From Neoscytalidium dimidiatum (taxonomy: Eukaryota > Ascomycota > Dothideomycetes > Botryosphaeriales > Botryosphaeriaceae): a DNA stretch of 64,000 nt. Under the pieces are notes generated by a model that worked only from the letters and a program-made list of their open reading frames with translations, made no database searches and was not told where the DNA came from. A program made the translations under genes and the position numbers. This document shows, one piece after another, positions 45,370 through 54,600 of the stretch (its first letter is position 1; each line of letters starts with the position of its first letter). The stretch lies in assembly GCA_037367355.1 (NCBI GenBank), contig CM074704.1, forward strand, positions 744,001 through 808,000. The letters are read 5' to 3'.

Positions 45370-46873
45370 CGTAGCAACAGCAAGCAGAAGATATCTTTAG
45401 CTGAAAGTTGGCAGGCTTCTTTTATCATCCTTATATCTCGGCCTCTTCGTCGTCAGCTCATTACAGATGTTGCAGTCGAACGCACACCCTTCTTTGACTC
45501 CGGCTTACTGATATTGCGTCAACTTTTTTTCTATAGCCCAATGACAAGTTTGTGGCACACGATCGACACGTCATTCACGTAACGATAGTAATTAGCAGAG
45601 CGGTTGAGTCACTCGGGAGTCATGGGCAAGGACATCCTCTTCGGCTCATACCCACTCAGTAAGTCCATTCAGCCCCCAAGGATAAGCCCACACACACCAC
45701 CTCATCCGCCTTGTAAAAGTCTTGTTGCACAAGGCTACCCAATCACGGAGAGTAAATCACAGCATCCCTGTATTCGGAGACACCCGAAGGAGTGGAGTGC
45801 ATATCTTGGCGCTGACAATGAGGGGAACATACTGCTGCCTTGCAAGAGTGGCACAACAGAGCCGCAAGGCTTCATCGACAGGCTCCGTCTACGATTAAGG
45901 CAACTTCGCCCCTTCCTTGACTTCGCTTTGTTCCCGATAATGCGGTTTCTCTACCTCCAAAGCCTTGCACCGTCTCAAAATCTCAACATCTGGAACGTGA
46001 GATCTGAAAATCCCAGAGAGGAAATCAATACTCTCTGAACTACTCACTCACTATACGATGCTTTATTCCCTCATCTCCGCGGTTGCAACGAGAGAACTGA
46101 TCAGACTTTCACATAAATCCCGAACCTCCCCTCCACCATGCTATCCCCCGCCCCGTCACCCTCTCTTCCCCAAAATCACCACGACACGAAACTTAGTCTC
46201 CATAAATACGTCTCTGCGTAACCGCGCTTCTTCGATCCAAGCATCAGTGCCCTCTATAGTCCTTTGAAACATCTCAACGTTTGCAAACAGACTCATACAG
46301 GCATAGATTGACCCTGGATCCACAGTTAGCAGCCTTGCGCTTTCTCTCTCCAGCACGAAATGTGTGAGACTACACAGCGGCAGGGCCCCCGCAAATATGC
46401 CCATGATAGAATTGATAATACGTTGCAGAAGTCTTTCCAAAGCTAGGAATGTACAGACTTTCTTTTTACTATGGAAAATCGACGCGGATTCATTAGTATT
46501 CACAATGCTTCAATTGATTAACATATCACTCTGAGACTTATAGAATATATCTCAAGTTACTTTCCATCACTTTACTTGGTGAATTATCAGTGAATTTTGC
46601 TGAGAGCTACAATTTGCTAGGGCCAGAATAGCCCCGGCGGTGAGATTGTTCAACGGGTATGTCAGCCTCAACCAATGAATCAATACTCTTTGCCCGATCA
46701 AGGCAGAGCTGCAGATATTAGTTACACAGATATGCCTTGACACGTCAGCAATAATGAGCAACTCAGCCTAGATGTTATGATAAATGACGGACAAGTTCAG
46801 TCGCTGGCAAGTTCCAAATCTCTAGTACTTTTTTCAGCTATAGAACTAGATTGGTTACAATCTCTACAAGTCA
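45370..46873. other. Intergenic region, no supported gene
   Basis: Divergent promoters of the membrane-protein gene (-) and the 766-residue gene (+), plus spacer. An open + frame at 45.6-46.0 kb starting from a non-ATG codon has no conserved look. A minus frame at 46156-46503 with protein-like composition lacks an ATG. Confidence 0.5.
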
Positions 46874-49174
46874 ATGGCTCTTTCAATCAGCACTCAAGTT
46901 GGACCTTTGGCACAGATTGGCATTAACCTCCTATCATGGGAACTTGCTTACAACTTGACGACTGGCGCATACGGATGGCTGAAAGGAAATGAACGGACAA
47001 AGGCGTTGACGGAAGTTATAAGTGCGGCAGGCGGAAGCCTTGTTTCTACGACATCGTTCAACATGAAAACCTATGTGGACGTTCGTCAGCATCACCACAT
47101 TCAGGCTGTGGTTGTTCAGGAACGTCGAGTCCAGACTGCCAGTTTACCGCGAGCCTCGTCCGCTTTGTCCACCGACCCCGGCATCGCGAACCTGAGGGCA
47201 CTGACAAGCGCGCTTCTCTGCTTCTACGATCCTCAAGATACGACATCAATTCTCTCAAAGTCCATTGTTGGCACTCTTATCATACCGCAGCAAGAGGGTA
47301 CCGTGATTGAGTTTGAAGGACCGCTGCTTGCTAGCTTGCAGCAAAGCGTAGAGGGCGTAGCAAAAGAGGAAGACAGTGACTCATTCCGCCAGTACCTCCT
47401 CGGAGAGCACGACAAGCAAATAGAACTCCTTTTCTGTGGGAAAGACGCCGCAGAGATCCTGTCTTGCGACCATCGCGGCCTCTTTCGTCTCGAGACCCAC
47501 CTGATCATCGGAGCGCTAAGGTGGATACTAACGCCAGCGCACAGAAGAGACACCATGCACTATCCAACACGTTCTTTGCACGTTTGGAGTGTCTCTACTC
47601 TCCTATCCGTAGCTGGATTTCAGGTGACAGCAAGCTTGGAAACCTTATCATCCACAGAAGCTTACGACGCGTTCATCCACGACACAGGTGGCCATCGACA
47701 CTATCCAGACGTCGTACTGGTGACGACATCGGGATGTGTCACAGACCAGATGGCCATCAACGCATCTGTGGACAGACTTTTTGGACTCCGTCCTCGAATG
47801 ATTGCGATGCGTGCTATACCTTGGGAGGCATTTCGAGCCGCACGGGGTAATAAGGCGGGTTCTGATACGATTCGCATGGCTGATATCTGGGAATACGCCT
47901 ACAAGCACGCGCGCGAATGCATGAGGACTCCAGAATCACGGGGAAGGTTTATCTATGCTGATATCAAAGATAGCGTGGATAACGAAGTACACGGAGAATT
48001 TCATCGTTCTCTGCTTATTTCATTCGGGGGAGGTGACCTTCGCAACATTTGTGGAAAGGCTATGAAGGCGTGGATACATGATTCTCCATCTCCTGACTGG
48101 AATATCGAGACTGTAGCGACGGAAACGACGCGCCTGCATACTGAGGAGGGCCAGACTGCGAAGCTCGAGGATATCGATCTACATCCGAACACTTTGAAAG
48201 TCATGGCAGTCATGCTTGGCACGATCTACGGCATGATCTCGCGAACATGCCTGGACAATGGGAAGGAGATCGGGCTGGCTTCGGACGTGATATTTTATCC
48301 CGACATAATCTATCGCTTCACTCGCTTCACCAGCTGGTGCCGCGTTGTTGGCGCAGTTCTGAGCGAAGACAACATTACACCGGAGAAGTGGACATGTGTC
48401 ATCCTGGATATGATGACCGCTGTGGACACGAACGCATTCGAATTCAAGGGGACCAAAGGGCCAGGCATATCAGAGCAACGTTTCGCCTTTACGCTCGGTG
48501 CGCAAGCAAACGGGATGGTGGCTATTAGGGAGATCGCGGTGAACCCCACCATTTCTCGGAACAGTAATCTCCTCATCCACGTCCATCGTGGTCAAATCAT
48601 CAACCTTCCATACTCTGGTGCCGGATATATCGAGGCATCCGACAACGTTGTGCGATCTACAGCCCTTCCAGCAGAGGCAGAGTCCGATCTCTCCACATTA
48701 CCGCACAATGAAAACCTTATTCCGGATACGGCAACACGTGTTGACACTGAGCCAGACTGGGAGGCTGACCCTCGTAAAGTAGTCTACCGTATCCGACGGG
48801 ACGGTGTGACTATTGCAGATGTTAACATTTCCATGGCGATATCATACATCCTTGAAAAGCGGGTGGACTGCCAGTGTAAACGACCCTCCTTAAGCATCCA
48901 ATATCTCATCGAAGGGGGCTGGCAATACATTCCAGCAGAGAAGCTCATTGAGTCTACAAGATTCATGATCAGGTCGAAATATGAGAGGTATGGCAAAGAC
49001 AGCAAGTATTTGGTCGATGGACGGCGCAGTGAGGCTTTGAGTTTATATTGCCTTGGTATGACGAAAGACCGAAACGTGGTTGTTGCTGACAAATGTTTTC
49101 TGTGCGCCACCAAAAAGGCAGCCGAGATAAAAGGCCATGCGATGATTATTCTTGTGGCAGAGACTGGAGTTTAA
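46874..49174 (+). CDS. Intronless fungal protein of unknown function, 766 residues
   Basis: A single uninterrupted frame from an ATG (caATGGCT) to a TAA stop. The N-terminus has an amphipathic/hydrophobic stretch (PLAQIGINLLSWELAYNLTTGAYGWL, about 11-36) that is not a cleavable signal peptide by eye. The body mixes helices and strands with even codon use; blocks such as VERRLFGLRP-like VDRLFGLRPRMIAMRAIPWEAF, FSLLISFGGGDLRNICGKAMKAW-like segments and a C-terminal part with scattered Cys (RVDCQCKRPSL, KCFLCATKKAAE) may be structured. No nucleotide-binding, catalytic or repeat motif is recognised. Absence of introns sets it apart from most genes in the window. I do not recognise the family. Confidence 0.72.
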   Translation: MALSISTQVGPLAQIGINLLSWELAYNLTTGAYGWLKGNERTKALTEVISAAGGSLVSTTSFNMKTYVDVRQHHHIQAVVVQERRVQTASLPRASSALSTDPGIANLRALTSALLCFYDPQDTTSILSKSIVGTLIIPQQEGTVIEFEGPLLASLQQSVEGVAKEEDSDSFRQYLLGEHDKQIELLFCGKDAAEILSCDHRGLFRLETHLIIGALRWILTPAHRRDTMHYPTRSLHVWSVSTLLSVAGFQVTASLETLSSTEAYDAFIHDTGGHRHYPDVVLVTTSGCVTDQMAINASVDRLFGLRPRMIAMRAIPWEAFRAARGNKAGSDTIRMADIWEYAYKHARECMRTPESRGRFIYADIKDSVDNEVHGEFHRSLLISFGGGDLRNICGKAMKAWIHDSPSPDWNIETVATETTRLHTEEGQTAKLEDIDLHPNTLKVMAVMLGTIYGMISRTCLDNGKEIGLASDVIFYPDIIYRFTRFTSWCRVVGAVLSEDNITPEKWTCVILDMMTAVDTNAFEFKGTKGPGISEQRFAFTLGAQANGMVAIREIAVNPTISRNSNLLIHVHRGQIINLPYSGAGYIEASDNVVRSTALPAEAESDLSTLPHNENLIPDTATRVDTEPDWEADPRKVVYRIRRDGVTIADVNISMAISYILEKRVDCQCKRPSLSIQYLIEGGWQYIPAEKLIESTRFMIRSKYERYGKDSKYLVDGRRSEALSLYCLGMTKDRNVVVADKCFLCATKKAAEIKGHAMIILVAETGV

Positions 49175-49372
49175 AGTTGACATTTCTGTCCCGCTCATGA
49201 AAATGAAAGGAATTTGATGAATAGGATCCTCATTGTAAGGTAGAAGTGAACCGTGAAATGTGTAACGTCTATTTGGCTAAGCAAGAGGCTCTAAACCATA
49301 TACGAACTGATCATTGTCTTAAGCGTACTTTTCTGTTGGTAGTGCCATTGGATCCTGTGCCTCTACATCAAT

Positions 49373-50442
49373 TCATGCTTCGGCTTCTGTTGCTGCTGCT
49401 ACGTCAAACTTCAACTGTAATTGACGCTCCCACGCAGTAACGGCCATGTCCGTGTTTATCACCTCCTCTAGGCCCAAGCGCGTTGAATTTGGAGAAGCCT
49501 CCAAGAGCAGCCGCAGCCAACGCCTCATCTCCTTCATGTACTGCGACTTGTTGTAAGGCAGCCCACCATATCTATGCGTTCCAGTGACAACCACACGCCT
49601 CGCAGTGGCCTCCATATCGCCTTTTTCTTCTCCAATCATTTCCAGCCAATCTCGAGCGCAGAAGTACATGAAATGTGCCGCCAGCTTTGGATCCACGCAC
49701 CGCACCCACGGCTTCCATTGTAATCGAAGTTCCCGCAAACCCGTCAATCCAGCAAAAGCACTGACGTGAGCGTCGATCTTCTTGAACTCGACCGCTCTAT
49801 GTCCGACCCCCTCCTCATATCTGCCTGTCCAGCCACATAGGTCACCGTGGTGGGTGCGGATGTAGCGTAGATATGCGATGTTGACTGGACCTATCAGATG
49901 GCAGAAATGTAGCAGTCCGTCCATCGTGAAGAAGTCGAATAGATTCCGGGTGTACAGAAAGGAGACGGCTTCGCGGCCAACCTGCCTGTTCACTGAGAGA
50001 AGCCCCGTAGTTAGACCGCCGTGGATACGACAGGCTGCGATAGATGCGAGTTGGGGTCTACCGCCTCGATCTATAGCCTTGGTAAATTTGTGGTTGTGAG
50101 CTCATTCGGATTTCGCAGCGTACCTCCCCACGTGGTTGATATGGTCATCACAGCATCTTTGGTACCTTTGTCATAGCCGCGTCCCACAAGACCTGAGAGG
50201 AGGAGGCGATATATCATGTTGCGGATTTCGCCTGGGAGATCCAGGAAGCGGAAGGGCAATTCATGATGTTGCACTTTGGTTGGCTGTTTTGATGCATGGT
50301 GCTTCACTACGCTAGCAGACAGATTGAACTGGCGGCAGCCAACTTTGGAGGGAATTGTAGCCAGCGAACGGGTTGGGTAGGCTAGATGCCCTGCCTGTGA
50401 AAGGCAGAGACTGCCAAGACCCATATCTTTGTGGTCAAGCAT
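49373..50442 (-). CDS. 2EXR/DUF7730-like (F-box-like) fungal protein, cluster copy 1
   Basis: Exons 50442-50124 and 50070-49373 encode 338 residues. The 53 bp intron (GTACGC...CTATAG) restores the frame from TTWG into DRGGRPQLASIAACRIHGGL. Residues about 57-71 read FLDLPGEIRNMIYRLLL, the family signature. Downstream come LLSVNRQVGREAVSFLYTRNLFDFF and GPVNIAYLRYIRTHHGDL, the usual second and third conserved blocks. The C-terminus is helical. The first ATG after the upstream stop-containing region is at 50442; 50424 is a later option. Function unknown. It is tandem with two relatives on the same strand at 51.3-52.2 and 53.6-54.6 kb. Confidence 0.8.
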
Positions 50443-51270
50443 ATCGCTCAAGTGATTGGGTTTGAAGTATAGCTGTGGAACATTGCGCAGCCCCGACAGC
50501 TAGCAGGACCGATTCGGTTATATGGTTCATTGAGTGGGCTAACAAGCTGTAGAAGTCCTTGAAAAGAAACAGATAGAGGTGGTCACGCGAGGCGAGGGCA
50601 CCAACTGTTCAGCAGTTCTGCCCTCATTTTCACGTGCCGCCGGCCATGACGTAAAGCGTACCAAAACTTCACCACGATCATTCCACCGATCATACGATAG
50701 AGATTGCGTTCTTTCACTAGCAAATACATTGAGACAGGTCTTCACTTTGAATTTTCAGGTCACTTCCGATTGCACTTGAAGTACTGTGAAAGTGGAGCGA
50801 AAGGGCGGGCCACCCATCTCTTACTCCATTCATACAGGGACTTCTTATAACCCTCCTCCCTGATGTGCAGGAATTGGTAATAGACCTGTTTCCGTGACAG
50901 ATACTTTAATCCAAAGGCTTTTTTCGGGGAGGGGTTTTTGTCCCTTTTTCGGTCATTCCAAGGATATATTGCGGACAACATGGGCGGCCAAGGATACATT
51001 GTGACAGAGGTTTCACCATCCCGTGTCTAACATATCAGCGAATCAGATATCGATTTCCTTCATATTCTCGTGCTCTGCTTGAACCTTCTTGGACTTAAAA
51101 CATAGAGCTGAGCGACGTTAGAAAATAAAGGACCCTTCCAGAAATGCCATTACAAGGGTGAGCAATAAGTAGAAGCCCGTATCAAGGGTATAATTGCTCC
51201 ATACCACCCATCAGCATCGTGTCCGTACCTAGCCGTGCATGTTCCGCAGTGTGCGCGATCTCGTGCGCAT
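50443..51270. other. Spacer between 2EXR-like genes
   Basis: Promoter of copy 1 and 3' flank of copy 2. No coding signal supported. Confidence 0.5.
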
Positions 51271-52153
51271 CTAGACCCGCTCCTCCACGATCAAGCGTCT
51301 AAGATTCGCCTTAACCTCTTCTTCATACGCGTTCGCGAGATCTCGGCGCCACCCGTACCCCATCACGAGGACCACCACGTGTTCCATTGCTGCATCTAGG
51401 TTCCCCTCGGCCTCCTCGGCAGCCTTGACGAGTCCGCGAGTATAGAGACAGAGGTGGCTGGCCGCAAGCGTCGGCAGTGAATGTTGACCACCATTCTCTT
51501 GCCAGCGCACACTCACGGATCGTAGGCGTGGCATGTTGGTGAAGGAGTCCAGGCGTTTCACCTCCTCTCTTGTCAGCCGCTCTTCCCATCTGTCGTAAAA
51601 CTGCGCGGCCAGGTCGACGAAGCTGCCATATAAGTGTGCTGAAATCTCGACGTGGCGGAGGAAGGCAGCGTTGACGGGGCCGATGCACTTCCTAAAGAGA
51701 GTGAAGCAATCGAAGGTATCGTGGGAGAAGGAGTTGCTGCTGTTTAGGAAGGACGCAGCTTCGAGGTGGATGCGCTTGTTCACCAGAGAGGTGTCGAGCT
51801 CGAGAAAGGCGCCCGGTCGGCGGACTCTTCGGGTCGTTGTCCGGACAGCGTCACCCCATTGTATTTTCTGTTGCGCAGCTCACCGGGGAGGTCAGAGAAG
51901 TGCAATGGCTGCTGAGGACGCTTCTGCTTGGATGTTGGCGGTTCGAGAGAGTCCTGTTATTGAGTCGGTCGGTTTTTGATCGTAAATAAATTCAAAACGC
52001 GAGACCACACGGTGGAGGACAGGGATTTCCCTTTCGTCTTACCTTAGAATTGAGGTGCTCGCCAGCGTTCTGTTCCATGACTATAATTGGGGTTGGACGG
52101 ACCGCATGGTGTATCCTGCGGCCATCTTTATCTGTGGATGGCCAAGCTGACAT
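51271..52153 (-). pseudogene. Degenerate 2EXR-like paralogue, cluster copy 2
   Basis: Spliceable exons 52153-52043, 51953-51884 and 51824-51271 give 244 residues starting MSAWPSTDKDGRRIHHAV; the first intron (GTAAGA...AACAG, 89 bp) is convincing. The C-terminal part aligns with copy 1 (VNKRIHLEAASFLNSSNSF, then GPVNAAFLRHVEI). However, the only splice that joins the frames begins inside the signature: the DNA still encodes HFSDLPGELRN, but reading on from it runs out of frame before VNKRIH, and the 59 bp intron from 51883 to 51825 removes GELRN. About 30-40 residues present in copy 1 are missing. I infer a deletion and decay, with an apparent intron created from former coding DNA. It could still produce a truncated protein. 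Confidence 0.6.
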
Positions 52154-52439
52154 CTTCACTGATTAGAGTGGAAGAGAAGGAGCCTGTTCGCAAAAGACGG
52201 CAATTTTCGTGTTCTTATATAGCCCTCACAGATTCCAGACCGAGGTCAATGTATTAAGTGCTATATAGTGGCTGTTTAGTTAGTGGTTAGAATGATTATG
52301 AACCTGTCTTACAACAGATAATAAACATAATTCACTCAGCTTTGGATGTCGGTTTTCTTGGTTCAGCGGTATTTTGTTAGATTTACCAGCAGCGTGGACA
52401 TGTTCAGTCTCCCTCCAAGGTCAAACATTACTTTAAGCA

Positions 52440-52592
52440 GTGTGGCCAAAAGTGAATCAACCAACAGGTGCTGTTGTAACAAACCTCGTAAGTAACTCTC
52501 ATTCGTTGTATCTGTCTCGTCTCTGAGAGAGAGCGGAGGAGCTAAACTTCCCAGCGGCGCTAGCGCCGCGCTAAGCGCACCTGCCATAACAG
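52440..52592 (+). repeat. Dispersed repeat with 16-bp GC palindrome, copy A
   Basis: From about 52501 to 52590 it matches 55852-55955 with few changes in the last 60 bases (GCTAAACTxCCCAGCGGCGC... and CCTGCCATAACA). The core at 52554-52569 is a perfect palindrome, GCGGCGCTAGCGCCGC. Similarity fades upstream towards 52440. It is a diverged member of a repeat family, type unknown. Confidence 0.75.
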
Positions 52593-52689
52593 GTGCGGTT
52601 GTCCCATCACACCATAACTGTTCTTTTAGACCATCGTTGGATAGTGCTCGCCGCAATACTCTCAAACATTTACATTTTATGTCTATGGC

Positions 52690-52980
52690 TTCCTCTAACT
52701 ATTTGATCTTACGCGATTACTATAAAAGTATTTATATATAGAGAGTGAGAACTTTAAGGGGACATAAGGTGTTAAACCCTAGTGTTATAGTACTTAATTT
52801 ATCACTATAAATACGCTCGTTATATATTTAATTTAGCTAGCAACCTCGCTTATTTATTAGCGTATACTAGATATATATAATTATCTTTATTTAGTGTTTT
52901 TTACTAGTATGCTAATTTATTTATTCTACTACTTATTATTATTGTTCAATACAGCCTATCATCTTCTTCGTCCAATATAA
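52690..52980. mobile_element. AT-rich relic, possible RIP-mutated transposon remnant
   Basis: Strongly AT-rich with many TA dinucleotides (TATATATA, TTTATTTATT), in sharp contrast to flanking DNA and lying next to repeat copy A. Such TpA-rich islands are typical of repeat-induced point mutation in Pezizomycotina. No ORF or terminal repeat survives that would name the element. Confidence 0.45.
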
Positions 52981-53622
52981 GGCTACCGCCCTTTCTTGTA
53001 CTAGTAGGCGTAAATTCGGATTTCCGATTGGTGGTGGATTAACACTTGCCTCATAATAGCGTGTTCGACAATGGGCCATGAGAGGTAGAAACACTCCGTT
53101 GTATCTCTATTCTTGTTCGACCGTTGCTGCAAGCAAGTGTTATGAGGCAAATCTGCGTGATGGAGTGTTCGTGGATTTATGAAAACCTACCGCGTAGTTG
53201 TAAGGCAGATGATCTTCCACGATTTTTAGATGCTAAAAGTTTATGAGTTGGCGCTATACTTACAGATGATAGCATTGCTGCGGCATTTCTAAAAACTTAA
53301 CGCATTGGCTGCACTTTGTGAGTATTTCAACTATTTAATATTTATAACTTCTCAAGACTGAGCCACGCACTTGGAAGAAATCAAAATGCTTTTCGAGACA
53401 TCCAGTCCAGAGCATTCTATTCAGGAGTCGTGCAAATTCGGACGCATGTCGTCCCAATTTCCCCAGTTTTCCCTTTCCTTGACCTGAAGTGCCATTGCCG
53501 TACGATCCTGAGTAAAAGAAAATACCAACTCTGACTTAGTCGATCTTATGCCCACCATCTCAATGCCATTGCGCCCATCTCGTCACCACATCCTCTGGAG
53601 AACTCCAAGCTCAGGATTCAAG

Positions 53623-54600
53623 TCAGCCATCCGCTCTCATCAATGTCCGCAAACGCCCTCGTACTTCGTCATTGAGATTTGGAGTCCACGGCCTCTGGAG
53701 AGATGGGGTCGAGACACAGCGAACCGTGATGCGGTTGGCCATTGAAGATATATCTTCCGCGTTGTCATCATGATTGTTGACCCACAGACGCAGGATGAGA
53801 TGAACCGTATCCGTTACGAAGGATGCATCAACGGGACTGAACCAGGTCAAATTCAGCGAACTCAAGCCACCGAGTTTGTTGAAGTTGTGGAAGTGAGTCA
53901 GCGATAGCCTCGAAAAGCTCAGATCGGAATATGTAAGGTTTCCAACAGCAGGAAGTCGCAGTCTGGAAAAGTCTTCGAGCGTGAGATAGCGCATGTAAGA
54001 GGCGTTTTTAGGTCCGATTATGCGAATGAACTGGTCTAGGGCAGAAAGATTTGCGTCTCGTATAACAAAATTGTTCTTGCCGTAGAAAAGAGACGCAGCT
54101 TCACAATGGACTTGTCGGTTCACACTCAGGACGCCGAGGGTGAGACCGTTGAGCCGCTCGACAACGAGGCCTGGGTTAATGAATATTGCGCAGATTTCAT
54201 AACCTCGCTCCCAGGAACCTGGTAGCGACCTCACATACGCGCCCATGGAGTATCCGCGAATCGATGAGTGACCCCACTCATTCTCGGGCACAATCAAGAT
54301 TTTCTCATAGACTTGATTGCGGACCTCTCCTGGAAGCTCGAGGAAGCAAGGCTTCGCAGGATCGCCACGCGCATGGGATGCAGATCCCTCAATGTTGGAA
54401 GCGTCACGCTTCGCCACCGTGCCTGAAGCAGAGGTTGTAGCATCCTGAAGGTCTGTCAGCGCCTCCAGGTCTCGGGCGATATCGTCATTGAGGCGAGATG
54501 GCTTCATATGCTGCGCTGGTTCTGAGTGAAGTCTTATGGCGGCGATACTTACATGCTGCTGGGTTGGTCCGCTCAAATACACGTCGTACCAGTCAGGCAT
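53623..54600 (-). CDS. 2EXR/DUF7730-like (F-box-like) fungal protein, cluster copy 3
   Basis: One uninterrupted frame of 325 residues from ATG (MPDWYDVYLSGP). The signature is at about 86-100 (FLELPGEVRNQVYEKIL), followed by GLTLGVLSVNRQVHCEAASLFYGKNNF and IIGPKNASYMRYLTLEDF, matching copy 1 block by block. The C-terminal part has Leu-rich strands (LGGLSSLNLTWF). A GTAAGT near residue 16 and a CAG 42 bases on would remove 14 residues in frame, so the N-terminus is uncertain. Function unknown. Confidence 0.8.
   Translation of the reverse strand: MPDWYDVYLSGPTQQHVSIAAIRLHSEPAQHMKPSRLNDDIARDLEALTDLQDATTSASGTVAKRDASNIEGSASHARGDPAKPCFLELPGEVRNQVYEKILIVPENEWGHSSIRGYSMGAYVRSLPGSWERGYEICAIFINPGLVVERLNGLTLGVLSVNRQVHCEAASLFYGKNNFVIRDANLSALDQFIRIIGPKNASYMRYLTLEDFSRLRLPAVGNLTYSDLSFSRLSLTHFHNFNKLGGLSSLNLTWFSPVDASFVTDTVHLILRLWVNNHDDNAEDISSMANRITVRCVSTPSLQRPWTPNLNDEVRGRLRTLMRADG

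Noticed and set aside
45604..46038. 144-codon + strand frame upstream of the orphan gene
   Set aside because: Pro/His/Arg-rich, does not start with ATG, no homology recognised.
46156..46503. Minus-strand frame with protein-like helices
   Set aside because: No ATG, no supporting splice sites; at most a remnant.
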